A DNA stretch of 64,000 bases from Lacihabitans soyangensis (GCF_024343775.1 NZ_RJUF01000174.1:1-64000); one strand, 5' to 3'. Positions 1 through 5,783 are shown, counted from the first letter of the stretch. Notes: generated from the sequence alone by a model not told the origin. Numbers and translations: made by a program.

Positions 1-1306
1 CATCCTTGCAAAACTTCGGACTGCCATCCTCTTCCTTCTTACCACTTCGCTTTTGGGCCAACTCCTCAGGCAGCCATGCCGTACAAATCTCTATATGATG
101 CTCCGCCAACTTCGCAGCTGCCATCTTACCAGGGGCATCTATATCAGGCACATTAATCACCCGCCACGCCATTTCGGCCAACTTCTTATAAGGAAAATAC
201 TCCGGCGTTATATGCTCCCCATTCGCCCAGACAGGGAAATACCCCAACGCCGCCATATTCAACGCATCACTCCCACCCGTCGCCACCAACACCTCAGGCA
301 GCTTATTCGGCTCATGTCCCGCATCGTAGGCCTCCTGCAGCATCTTCGCCACAAACCCATCATGCTCTTCCGGATTAATCCCCAACCTATCCATAATCTC
401 CGCATCATTCGGCAGATCATCATACGCCGCCTTCACCTGCTCCAGCCCAAACAAATAATTCTTCGGCACCACCCCCTCATAAAAAAACCGCTGCTTCCCA
501 TACGGCTCATAAAACTTATAAGCCGTAGGCTTCTCAAAATCCCCTCCTTCCAAAGGAGGGGTGCCCGAAGGGCGGGGTGGTTTGCGTGAGCTATTGCCGC
601 CCCCTATATGCCACACAAACATCGGATACGTCTCCGTAGCCTTAAACACATGCTTCACCTTCTGCCCCGTCTTCTTATCAATACTCACCAAACTATGCCA
701 AGCCAACGGCCTAAACCCATACTTCAAACAAACCTCCTTAGCCCGCTCAAACGCCACAGCATCCTTCCCCGTGCCCTTGTCACCCTGAGCCTGTCGAAGG
801 GCCGCTTCACCCTTCCCATTCCCCCCACCGGGGGTTAGGGGGCTTCTCCCCATCCACTCCCACACATGCTTAGCAAAAATCCCCTTCAGTGCTGCCATCT
901 CAAAATCATCCAGATACCCCCACTCACGCTTCTTCACTTCCACGTCTTCCAGACCTTCCGTTATCTTCTCATACTCATAGCTGCGGCTAGCCTTGCCATT
1001 CTCTACCAGGTTAAAGTGCTGGCATATCCACTTGCAGGCGTTAGAGTAATCCAGATTCTCAAACTCCATCACCACATCAAACGCACTCCAAGTCTTATCC
1101 GAGGAGCCCCAGTCACGAATCACCCACTCCGTGCCCGCCTCATTCTTCTGCAGGCCCAGGCTAGGGTTATTCTCGACCTTCAGGTGGTCGCACTTAAACT
1201 TATAGGCATAATTCCGCACGCCATTACTAGCCTCACTCACCTTCGCCAGTATCACATCCAGACCCATGTCCGTCTGTTCCAAAATCTCCTCTCTGCTAAG
1301 ACCCAT
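1..1306 (-). CDS. TOPRIM-domain DNA primase/helicase-like protein, C-terminus outside window
   Basis: Reading leftward from the ATG at 1306 the frame stays open for 435 codons to the window edge, so the gene is partial. Residues about 39-80 (NNPSL, later FDVV) resemble the primase zinc-binding fold, with only scattered Cys/His. Residues 338-356 (ATGGSDALNMAALG) and D388-x-D390 (VPDIDAPG) are the two acidic motifs of a TOPRIM domain, which in phage primases makes RNA primers. A helicase domain may follow outside the window. Two stretches read as in-frame repeat insertions: residues about 154-178 (SPLTPGGG, then LRQAQGDK) and 241-257 (PPRPSGTPPLEGG). A GATTGATT-like box lies 26 nt upstream of the start. 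Primase is inferred from motifs; related TOPRIM proteins cannot be excluded. Confidence 0.72.
   Translation of the reverse strand, partial: MGLSREEILEQTDMGLDVILAKVSEASNGVRNYAYKFKCDHLKVENNPSLGLQKNEAGTEWVIRDWGSSDKTWSAFDVVMEFENLDYSNACKWICQHFNLVENGKASRSYEYEKITEGLEDVEVKKREWGYLDDFEMAALKGIFAKHVWEWMGRSPLTPGGGNGKGEAALRQAQGDKGTGKDAVAFERAKEVCLKYGFRPLAWHSLVSIDKKTGQKVKHVFKATETYPMFVWHIGGGNSSRKPPRPSGTPPLEGGDFEKPTAYKFYEPYGKQRFFYEGVVPKNYLFGLEQVKAAYDDLPNDAEIMDRLGINPEEHDGFVAKMLQEAYDAGHEPNKLPEVLVATGGSDALNMAALGYFPVWANGEHITPEYFPYKKLAEMAWRVINVPDIDAPGKMAAAKLAEHHIEICTAWLPEELAQKRSGKKEEDGSPKFCKD
541..580. repeat. Family C palindromic repeat, in frame inside the primase-like gene
   Basis: CCCCTCC and GGAGGGG form a stem around TTCCAAA, followed by a GGGCGGGGTGG tail. 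On the coding strand it adds about 16 residues, including PPLEGGD, without breaking the frame. Confidence 0.8.
778..845. repeat. Composite A+B repeat, in frame inside the primase-like gene
   Basis: A family A unit (GTCACCCTGAGCCTGTCGAA, continuing GGGCCGC) is followed by about 15 bp of linker and a family B unit (CCCCCACCGGGGG, then TTAGGGGGCTT). It encodes residues about 154-178 of the primase-like protein and keeps the frame. Confidence 0.8.
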
Positions 1307-1331
1307 ATATTTATTTTCCAGAAAAACTCGT

Positions 1332-1339
1332 AATCAATT
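1332..1339 (-). promoter_or_regulatory. GATTGATT-like box upstream of the primase-like gene
   Basis: The - strand reads AATTGATT, a one-mismatch copy of the box found before four other island genes. It starts 26 nt from the ATG at 1306, within the 24-30 nt range of the set. Confidence 0.4.
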
Positions 1340-1353
1340 TTTTTATAATCCCA

Positions 1354-1377
1354 TGTCAGGCTGAGCCTGTCGAAGCC
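1354..1377. repeat. Family A repeat (short form), intergenic
   Basis: GTCAGGCTGAGCCTGTCGAA followed by GCC. This intergenic copy lies between the small membrane gene (1417-1539) and the box of the primase-like gene. Confidence 0.8.
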
Positions 1378-1416
1378 ACTTCACTACTGTCAATTAGAGC
1401 GTAGTTGAAGCCCCCA

Positions 1417-1539
1417 TCAATCCTCAAAAGCCGACCTAATAATCCCAATCAAAATCGACAAAAACACCACCGCAAAAAACAACCCCACACAAAACGCAAA
1501 AGGCTCTGCAGTCAAAAAGAAATGAATAATCTTCTTCAT
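1417..1539 (-). CDS. Small single-pass membrane protein, 40 aa
   Basis: Starts MKKIIHFFLTAEPFAFC and continues through a hydrophobic segment (about residues 13-34) to a short RSAFED tail. The frame stays open upstream to 1665, but that extension is translated A/C repeat sequence (RQAGSGLGLRPLDKLG-like) and is probably not expressed. The ATG at 1539 is preferred because the GATTGATT box sits 24 nt upstream, as at sister genes. Function unknown; a phage accessory membrane peptide or holin-like role is possible but unsupported. Confidence 0.5.
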   Translation of the reverse strand: MKKIIHFFLTAEPFAFCVGLFFAVVFLSILIGIIRSAFED

Positions 1540-1562
1540 AAAATCTCTATTAAGGTTAAAAA

Positions 1563-1570
1563 AATCAATC
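1563..1570 (-). promoter_or_regulatory. GATTGATT box upstream of the 40-aa membrane gene
   Basis: Exact GATTGATT on the - strand, 24 nt before the ATG at 1539. It is directly followed (on + ) by the A/C repeat cluster. Confidence 0.45.
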
Positions 1571-1575
1571 CTCCT

Positions 1576-1694
1576 GTCAGGCTGAGCTCCGTTTACCCCG
1601 AGCTTGTCGAGGGGTCGAAGCCCCAATCCGCTCCCCGCCTGGTGCCTGAGCGTAGTCGAAGGCAAGGAGGGGCTGGGGGTGGTTCCGGGGTGGT
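1576..1694. repeat. Repeat cluster: long A (49 bp), short A, C tail
   Basis: Long-form A occupies 1576-1624 and is identical over 49 bp to 1959-2007. Then comes CTCCCCGCCTGGTGCCTGAG with CGTAGTCGAAGG (short A variant) and AGGAGGGGCTGGGGGTGG (C-type tail). The cluster ends right after the stop codon of the 75-aa gene. Confidence 0.85.
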
Positions 1695-1921
1695 TAAAAA
1701 GGCAACTCTACCTTTTTGCCCGACTCAAACTCCACCAAAGTTCCCGTATGTCCATATTTTCCCAAAAGCTCCTCCAAATCCTTCGCAAAAGCTTCCGCAA
1801 TCTCCACCTTGCGTGTCATCCTAGTACTTTTCTCAAACTCAATATCAAACACCCCACTTATCTGATAAATAGGCTTAGTACTACAAGTACTCGTTCTAAA
1901 AAAACCATCAATTATTAGCAT
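1694..1921 (-). CDS. Hypothetical protein, 75 aa
   Basis: Begins MLIIDGFFRTSTCSTKPIYQ and ends GKKVELPF; no membrane segment or recognisable domain. The middle (KVEIAEAFAKDLEELLGKYG) looks like an amphipathic helix. The ATG at 1921 has a GATTGATT box 26 nt upstream, which supports this start. A family C repeat begins immediately after the TAA stop. Probably a real island gene; function not recognised. Confidence 0.5.
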   Translation of the reverse strand: MLIIDGFFRTSTCSTKPIYQISGVFDIEFEKSTRMTRKVEIAEAFAKDLEELLGKYGHTGTLVEFESGKKVELPF

Positions 1922-1946
1922 CTCTATTTGTTATTTGTGTTTGAAA

Positions 1947-1954
1947 AATCAATC
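1947..1954 (-). promoter_or_regulatory. GATTGATT box upstream of the 75-aa gene
   Basis: Exact GATTGATT on the - strand, 26 nt before the ATG at 1921, with a long family A repeat starting 5 bp further upstream. Confidence 0.45.
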
Positions 1955-1958
1955 CCAT

Positions 1959-2078
1959 GTCAGGCTGAGCTCCGTTTACCCCGAGCTTGTCGAGGGGTCG
2001 AAGCCCCGCCCTCCAACTAACTCCCCCACCGGGGTCCGGGGGGCTGGATTAAACTCCCCCACCGGGGGCCGGGGGGCA
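1959..2078. repeat. Repeat cluster: long A then two tandem B units
   Basis: Long A at 1959-2007 is followed by two B units at 2021-2045 and 2054-2078 (CTCCCCCACCGGGG, then TCC or GCC, then GGGGGGC), separated by GGATTAAA. The second B unit encodes the last residues (PPAPGGG) of the zinc-ribbon protein. Confidence 0.85.
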
Positions 2079-2273
2079 ATACACCTGCACCTTATCACAC
2101 ACAGTACACTGCCATTTCGGCTTCTTACTCTCCTTCAGTGCAGGTTTCCCAATATTCGTCTTCATATCCTCCGTTACCTGCACCGGGTTCACCGACCCAC
2201 ATCGGTTACAAGCACACCTATCAAACTTCACCTCCAGTTGGCTATCATCAGCCACTACATCATTCCTTTTCAT
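2049..2273 (-). CDS. Small zinc-ribbon-like protein, 74 aa, with repeat-derived C-terminus
   Basis: Two cysteine clusters, C20-A-C22-x2-C25 and C56-x2-C59 plus C66, suggest a zinc-binding ribbon. The last seven or so residues (PPAPGGGV) are encoded by a family B repeat, and the TAA stop lies just beyond it, so insertion probably replaced the original C-terminus. The start ATG overlaps the stop of the upstream 78-aa gene by 4 bp (ATGA), implying translational coupling and one operon with the HD hydrolase. The partner is unknown; metal binding is inferred from cysteine spacing only. Confidence 0.6.
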   Translation of the reverse strand: MKRNDVVADDSQLEVKFDRCACNRCGSVNPVQVTEDMKTNIGKPALKESKKPKWQCTVCDKVQVYCPPAPGGGV

Positions 2274-2506
2274 AAATCCTTAAGTTTTTCGTCAACCTCT
2301 TTAATATTTTCCTTACAAAGCTTTACCACAGATCCCCTGAACTCATCAAACATCGAATGACTGTCAGACAGCGTAAAGTCTTGCCTACCAGCCCCCTGTT
2401 TAGAAAAAGTAATTATATCACTCTGTGCAACCCTCTCCACTATAGATGCAAGCCTTTCCCTCTCCTCCATCAGCACCTTTACCTTGTCAAAATTCTCCGC
2501 TTTCAT
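2270..2506 (-). CDS. Hypothetical protein, 78 aa, predicted coiled coil
   Basis: Charged and mostly helical (KVKVLMEERERLASIVERV at the N-terminal side, VKLCKENIKEVDEKLKDL at the end), consistent with a short coiled coil. It starts 3 bp after the HD hydrolase stop and overlaps the zinc-ribbon gene by 4 bp, so it is the middle gene of a three-gene operon. No domain recognised. Confidence 0.55.
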   Translation of the reverse strand: MKAENFDKVKVLMEERERLASIVERVAQSDIITFSKQGAGRQDFTLSDSHSMFDEFRGSVVKLCKENIKEVDEKLKDL

Positions 2507-2509
2507 ACC

Positions 2510-3022
2510 TCATTTTCTATTTTTAAGTGCGTATTCATAAGTCTCCAAAAACAACCTTTTTTGGTAAGCAAAATCCGATTCAGTACTGAATCCCTTTGAA
2601 AAACCATGCAACTCTTCACGCACCTTCCACTCATCTTCAAGCTCAGCTTTATCAGCAGCCTTGGTCTCTTTCGAAAAAGGAAAACCAAACCCAAACTTCT
2701 CCGCTATCACCTTCATCACCCCATCCTCTATAGCCTTATACTCAGGCATATTTCGCTTAATCGGCCTCGGCAAATCCATCAAATATGCCTCACTAGAATC
2801 ATGCATCAGAGCCTCCAAAATATCCCCCTTTGTTCTCCAAGCCACATTCCTGCTATGCTGGGCCACAGTGTAGAATATTGGAAAATGCCCACCCCATCTC
2901 GGTATCATACTCAGTGCATGAGCTATATCCTCTATCACAAACATCTCAGGCTTAGGCTCAAACACATCCACATAAATCCCGCTAATCGTCTTAATCGTCC
3001 GTTCCGTATACAGCTTATCCAT
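2510..3022 (-). CDS. HD-domain phosphohydrolase (YfbR/phage type)
   Basis: Counting from the ATG at 3022 the protein is 170 aa. H56 (TVAQHSRN), H74-D75 (ALMHDSSEAY) and D124 (KAADKAE) match the metal-binding HD signature; the segment H74 to LMDLPRPIK is typical of phage and YfbR-like HD nucleotidases, which dephosphorylate (deoxy)nucleoside monophosphates. The frame is open to 3046, but the ATG at 3022 is preferred because it shares a nearly identical leader (TTTTTAAAT, optional A, GATAAAAGT) with the exonuclease gene at 3981. First gene of an operon with the 78-aa and zinc-ribbon genes. Substrate not determinable here. Confidence 0.75.
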   Translation of the reverse strand: MDKLYTERTIKTISGIYVDVFEPKPEMFVIEDIAHALSMIPRWGGHFPIFYTVAQHSRNVAWRTKGDILEALMHDSSEAYLMDLPRPIKRNMPEYKAIEDGVMKVIAEKFGFGFPFSKETKAADKAELEDEWKVREELHGFSKGFSTESDFAYQKRLFLETYEYALKNRK

Positions 3023-3047
3023 ACTTTTATCATTTAAAAATTCCAAA

Positions 3048-3055
3048 AATCAATC
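3048..3055 (-). promoter_or_regulatory. GATTGATT box upstream of the HD hydrolase gene
   Basis: Exact GATTGATT on the - strand, 26 nt before the ATG at 3022. An A+B repeat begins 8 bp further upstream. Confidence 0.45.
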
Positions 3056-3062
3056 TCACATG

Positions 3063-3141
3063 GTCAGGCTGAGCCTGTCGAAGCCCCGCCATCCAAGTCA
3101 CTACCCCACGGGGGCGGTCCGACGTTTCGGGCTGGGGGGCT
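3063..3141. repeat. Composite repeat A - 15-bp linker - interrupted B
   Basis: Short A (GTCAGGCTGAGCCTGTCGAA) runs into the linker CCGCCATCCAAGTCA (3086-3100) and then a B unit split by an extra GGCGGTCCGACGTTTCGG. The same 15-bp linker joins A to B at 5741-5755. Confidence 0.8.
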
Positions 3142-3331
3142 AAAAAAACACCCACACCATCACCCAAAACATCACCACTATCAGCGTCACCACCCCCCAG
3201 CTCCTTAGCCTCGTGGTGGCCTTTTCCAGCAGCCAATCCAGTGCATCCACCTTCACCAAAAACCAGAAGATCAACCACGTCAACCCAAAAGCCTTCAAAA
3301 AACTCCATATCCAAATCCCCACCGCCATCAT
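3140..3331 (-). CDS. Small membrane protein, 63 aa, two hydrophobic segments
   Basis: MMAVGIWIWSFLKAFGLTWL opens into a first hydrophobic stretch (about residues 3-26); a charged bridge DWLLEKATTRLRSW follows, then a second stretch to the end (VVTLIVVMFWVMVWVFF). The start overlaps the exonuclease stop by 4 bp (ATGA), so it is translationally coupled. A two-helix hairpin of this size resembles small phage holins, but no cell-wall lytic enzyme is adjacent, so the role is unknown. The stop abuts a repeat. Confidence 0.55.
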   Translation of the reverse strand: MMAVGIWIWSFLKAFGLTWLIFWFLVKVDALDWLLEKATTRLRSWGVVTLIVVMFWVMVWVFF

Positions 3332-3981
3332 TGCTTATTATTCTCTTGATCGATAACCTTGACCGTACTCATCCACGAATCCAAATCTTTTGGATTTAAT
3401 TGTGTTCCCCCACCGGGGGCTAGGGGGCTTCCGGGGGCCACAGGGCTAAACCTCTTCACCGTCTCCACCAAATACCCAATCTGGTTCAAGCAATCATCCA
3501 CAGGATCATGTTTCGTACCCTCAAATTTCCACTCCCTCTTCACCTCAGGCAGCAAACTCACTATCGTCCGCACATCACGCTCAATCCGTGGATTCCAAGG
3601 TGTGTGATAGCCAAATCCATCAAAATACTCCTTCAACAACACCAAATCAAAACTCGACCCATTGCCCCAAACACCAGTTTTTTCACCCATCACATCCGCA
3701 AAAAAATTCATCATCTCTGACAAAATCGTACCAGACATATTAGTAGGTACTGAAGCATTTAAAGCCTTAGCAAACACAATCTTATCTTGCTCATTCCACC
3801 ATTTTACCGTCTCAGGCTCTATCACAAACCCCTTCGCTACACTCTCCGCCAAAGGAATCTTAAACACTCCTTTCTTACCAATCTCGCCCTTCCAGTTCCA
3901 TTCTACCAAAGCCACGCTAAGTATCACCGCACCCGGCTTAGTACCCAGCGTCTCCAAATCCACGATCAATTGATCATACAT
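3328..3981 (-). CDS. DnaQ-like 3'-5' exonuclease (RNase T-like, DEDDh), with in-frame repeat peptide
   Basis: 217 aa. D8-x-E10 (IVDLETLG), D112 (GNGSSFDLVLL) and H158-x4-D163 (KHDPVDDC) give the complete DEDDh set of two-metal 3'-5' exonucleases, close to the phage RNase T-like exoribonucleases. It should trim 3' ends of DNA or RNA; which one cannot be told. After the catalytic core, residues about 179-192 (SPVAPGSPLAPGGG) are a family B repeat read in frame, in a C-terminal tail where an insertion is tolerable. It is coupled to the 63-aa membrane gene and shares its leader with the HD hydrolase gene. Confidence 0.8.
   Translation of the reverse strand: MYDQLIVDLETLGTKPGAVILSVALVEWNWKGEIGKKGVFKIPLAESVAKGFVIEPETVKWWNEQDKIVFAKALNASVPTNMSGTILSEMMNFFADVMGEKTGVWGNGSSFDLVLLKEYFDGFGYHTPWNPRIERDVRTIVSLLPEVKREWKFEGTKHDPVDDCLNQIGYLVETVKRFSPVAPGSPLAPGGGTQLNPKDLDSWMSTVKVIDQENNKQ
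3405..3445. repeat. Family B repeat, in frame inside the exonuclease gene
   Basis: TTCCCCCACCGGGGG, then CTAGGGGGCTT, followed by CCGGGGGCCACAGGG, a partial second copy. It encodes residues about 179-192 without frame loss. Confidence 0.8.
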
Positions 3982-4014
3982 ACTTTTATCTATTTAAAAA
4001 TTTAACTTTTTCAA

Positions 4015-4116
4015 CTCCCCTCCTGGTGCCTGAGCGTAGTGGGCGGCATTCCGTTCGAAGGCTGGGGGTGGGGCTTAACTCCCCTCCTGGTGCCTGAGCG
4101 AAGTCGAAGGCCGGGG
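4015..4116. repeat. Two tandem A/C-type repeats between the exonuclease leader and the 69-aa gene
   Basis: CTCCCCTCCTGGTGCCTGAG followed by CGTAGT occurs at about 4015 and again, with CGAAGT, at about 4080. The first copy is expanded by GGGCGGCATTCCGTT and carries a GGGGGTGGGGCTT tail. Confidence 0.8.
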
Positions 4117-4122
4117 CTGAGC

Positions 4123-4332
4123 CTACCTCCCAATCCTAAACATCCTCCAAGCCTTCGAAATACGCTCTCTCTCCGCCACTGGGCAGTACTTCCAGTAATC
4201 CATATAGCTCACCCCACAGCTCTCTGCAGCCTCCTTCACAAAATACCCCTTCTCCACCTTCTCCCTAATCATCGGCAAGGCATCTATCACCGCCTTCTGC
4301 ACCTCCAGCACCGTTCTATCTCGCTTTTTCAT
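4123..4332 (-). CDS. Small putative helix-turn-helix protein, 69 aa
   Basis: From the ATG at 4332: MKKRDRTVLEVQKAVIDAL, then helical segments including FVKEAAESCGVSYMDYWKYC, which reads like a helix-turn-helix of the kind in small phage DNA-binding or terminase-small-subunit-like proteins. Its ATG overlaps the upstream 53-aa gene stop by one base (TGATG), so it ends a three-gene coupled operon. DNA binding is inference. The TAG stop touches an A-type repeat. Confidence 0.55.
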   Translation of the reverse strand: MKKRDRTVLEVQKAVIDALPMIREKVEKGYFVKEAAESCGVSYMDYWKYCPVAERERISKAWRMFRIGR

Positions 4333-4493
4333 CACCTTCCAAGGCAATGAACCAACACCACCAACACCATCAGCCCAACCACCAGTCCCGGCATCAACTC
4401 CTCAAAAAACACCTCCATCGCCTCCTTCAAGCCACTGTCCACACTCCCGCCAACACGCAGCTTCCAGTTCAATACCCTAGCTATTCGTCTCAT
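4332..4493 (-). CDS. Small single-pass membrane protein, 53 aa
   Basis: Translating leftward from 4493 gives MRRIARVLNWKLRVGGSVDS, an amphipathic stretch ending FFEELMPG, then a strongly hydrophobic helix (LVVGLMVLVVLVHCLGR) to the stop at 4332. The start ATG overlaps the stop of the 118-aa gene (ATGA) and its TGA overlaps the next ATG (TGATG), so three genes are chained with no spacer. This tight double coupling is the main evidence that it is real. Function unknown. Confidence 0.55.
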   Translation of the reverse strand: MRRIARVLNWKLRVGGSVDSGLKEAMEVFFEELMPGLVVGLMVLVVLVHCLGR

Positions 4494-4846
4494 ACATTAT
4501 ATTTTCTTCTGTACGCTCCCCACCGATTCTCAACAAAAATCCTATCCTTAGTACTCCTATTCCTTATCAAGCCATGAGCTATTTGCTCAACCACAATAAG
4601 TCGTTCCTCAACTTCCTTGCATTCAGCCTCAGCCTTCTCTCGGTCAGCCTGAGCTTGTCGAAGGCCAGTCCTAGCAGCAGCCTCATTAAACTCTCCCGCT
4701 ATATTCAGCCCCAACAACACCACAAAAGCCAACCACTCACCCACCTCCAGCTTCCCAAAGCCCAAGCCCCACACGCTCAAACCCACAAAAATCAGCACAT
4801 ACCACAGCACCGAAACCTTCCCATCCCTATCCAGCCTATTCCACAT
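4490..4846 (-). CDS. Membrane protein with coiled-coil tail, 118 aa, with repeat-encoded segment
   Basis: From the ATG at 4846 there are two hydrophobic segments (about residues 12-30 and 36-51), then a charged helix. Residues 61-68 (GLRQAQAD) are a family A repeat in frame, merging into REKAEAECKEVEERL, a likely coiled coil. The frame is open to 4933, but that extension is translated family C repeat (PTPDPSPAGRG), so 4846 is preferred. It heads the coupled operon of three tiny genes. A holin/spanin-like role is possible from topology but unproven. Confidence 0.6.
   Translation of the reverse strand: MWNRLDRDGKVSVLWYVLIFVGLSVWGLGFGKLEVGEWLAFVVLLGLNIAGEFNEAAARTGLRQAQADREKAEAECKEVEERLIVVEQIAHGLIRNRSTKDRIFVENRWGAYRRKYNV
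4643..4666. repeat. Family A repeat, in frame inside the 118-aa membrane gene
   Basis: GTCAGCCTGAGCTTGTCGAA followed by GGCC; encodes GLRQAQAD on the leftward strand. Confidence 0.8.
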
Positions 4847-4876
4847 AATTATTATAATTTTAAATTCAAATTTTAT

Positions 4877-4915
4877 CTCTCCCCTCCCTGCTGGGGAGGG
4901 GTCGGGGGTGGGGCT
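4877..4915. repeat. Family C repeat, intergenic
   Basis: CTCTCCCCTCCCTGCTGGGG, then AGGGGTCGGGGGTGGGGCT. A CCCCTCCC/GGGGAGGGG stem; lies between the 64-aa gene stop and the 118-aa gene leader. Confidence 0.8.
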
Positions 4916-4920
4916 GATGG

Positions 4921-5115
4921 TCACATCTCCCACTGCACCGCATACCCAAACTCCCTCCTTAGCCTGCTCAAACTCTTACTATCCTTAGCCGCCAAACTAT
5001 GCTTCAGATACACCGTCCTATTCTTCGTCACCAGCCTAAACCCCTCCTTCCTAATCACATAATGCAGCCTATACCTAGCCCTATTCTCCTTCTCCGAAAA
5101 CACCCCTTTATACAT
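4921..5115 (-). CDS. Hypothetical basic protein, 64 aa
   Basis: MYKGVFSEKENRARYRLHYV, then beta-like segments and SLSRLRREFGYAVQWEM at the end. Lys/Arg-rich, soluble, no domain recognised. The ATG at 5115 has a GATTGATT box 30 nt upstream. Probably an accessory phage protein; function unknown. Confidence 0.5.
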   Translation of the reverse strand: MYKGVFSEKENRARYRLHYVIRKEGFRLVTKNRTVYLKHSLAAKDSKSLSRLRREFGYAVQWEM

Positions 5116-5144
5116 TTGCTAAAAAATAAATTACATCCCTTATA

Positions 5145-5152
5145 AATCAATC
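5145..5152 (-). promoter_or_regulatory. GATTGATT box upstream of the 64-aa gene
   Basis: Exact GATTGATT on the - strand, 30 nt before the ATG at 5115; tandem B repeats start 9 bp further upstream. Confidence 0.45.
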
Positions 5153-5160
5153 CCGATAAA

Positions 5161-5211
5161 CTCCCCCACCGGGGGTCGGGGGCTAACTCCCCCACCGGGG
5201 GCTGGGGGGCT
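5161..5211. repeat. Two tandem family B repeats
   Basis: CTCCCCCACCGGGGG then TCGGGGGCT (5161-5184), spacer AA, and CTCCCCCACCGGGGG then CTGGGGGGCT (5187-5211). They lie 3 bp beyond the stop of the 136-aa gene. Confidence 0.85.
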
Positions 5212-5214
5212 TGG

Positions 5215-5625
5215 CTAAAACCTATTCAGCACATCCCCACACTTCCTATACTCATCCAAATACCTCGACTTCGCCGACGTCTCGTCCGAAAAATACCGCT
5301 CCACCACCAGCCACATCATAGCCTTCACCACACCCTTCACAAAGCTGCTCTGGTCATCACGCATCCACACCAAATACTCCACACTCAGCCCCTTGCTAAT
5401 CCTAATAGCATGTGCAATCCTCGAAACTACTCCCCCTCCTTTCAAAGGAGGGGGCTGTGGGGTGGTAACCATCTGCCTCTCTATCACCATCCTTACCTCC
5501 TTCACATAAGCCATACTATTATCAGCCAGCGTGTCCAACGCCCACATAATCACCGCCTTATCCTGCAAAGACAGTCTCCTTCCAACCTGCCCGCTATTAG
5601 CAGAGCCTCCATGCATCTTTTCCAT
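5215..5625 (-). CDS. Hypothetical protein, 136 aa, with in-frame repeat peptide
   Basis: Mostly helical and soluble (DKAVIMWALDTLADNSMAYV, later FVKGVVKAMMWLVVERYF). Residues 54-66 (TTPQPPPLKGGGV) are a family C repeat translated in frame between two predicted helices, so it probably forms a surface loop. Start ATG at 5625 follows an AT-rich leader without the GATTGATT box. No family recognised. Confidence 0.55.
   Translation of the reverse strand: MEKMHGGSANSGQVGRRLSLQDKAVIMWALDTLADNSMAYVKEVRMVIERQMVTTPQPPPLKGGGVVSRIAHAIRISKGLSVEYLVWMRDDQSSFVKGVVKAMMWLVVERYFSDETSAKSRYLDEYRKCGDVLNRF
5429..5466. repeat. Family C repeat, in frame inside the 136-aa gene
   Basis: CCCCCTCC/GGAGGGGG stem around TTTCAAA with a CTGTGGGGTGGT tail. 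Encodes TTPQPPPLKGGGV on the leftward strand. Confidence 0.8.
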
Positions 5626-5653
5626 AAAAATTATTGATTAATTATCTACTCTT

Positions 5654-5783
5654 GTCACCCTGAGCTCCGCCCGCACTGAGCTTGTCGAATAATGTCACCC
5701 TGAGCTTGTCGAATAATGTCACCCTAAGCTTGTCGAAGGGCCGCCATCCAAGTCAATTCCCCCACTGGGGGTTAGGGGGCTTT
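5654..5783. repeat. Tandem family A array, linker and family B unit
   Basis: Three A units: 5654-5693 (expanded), 5694-5717 and 5718-5740; the last two have a 24-bp period (GTCACCCTGAGCTTGTCGAA, then TAAT). The linker CCGCCATCCAAGTCA (5741-5755) leads to a B unit ending at 5783. The stop codon and last residues (KAP) of the 177-aa gene come from the B unit. Confidence 0.85.

Noticed and set aside
53-589. Long + strand frames across the island (for example 53-589, 866-1333, 2606-3037)
   Set aside because: They lie opposite the leftward genes, have Arg/His/Pro-rich translations typical of antisense frames, and contain no recognisable domain.
1540-1665. N-terminal extension of the 40-aa membrane gene (about 42 extra residues)
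   Set aside because: The extension is translated A/C repeat sequence and the GATTGATT box points to the ATG at 1539.
2503-2694. 63-aa leftward frame inside the HD hydrolase gene
   Set aside because: Shadow frame within a gene with complete catalytic motifs.
3030-3314. 94-aa leftward frame overlapping the 63-aa membrane gene
   Set aside because: It runs through an A+B repeat and is Gly/Asp-rich; the 63-aa frame is coupled to the exonuclease stop and has coherent membrane helices.
1576-5783. CRISPR array
   Set aside because: Repeats are irregularly spaced, palindromic and of several families, with no unique spacers of constant length and no cas genes.
541-5783. The repeats as plain transcription terminators
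   Set aside because: Several lie inside coding sequence, and most are not followed by a T run on the leftward strand. A few intergenic copies could still affect termination.
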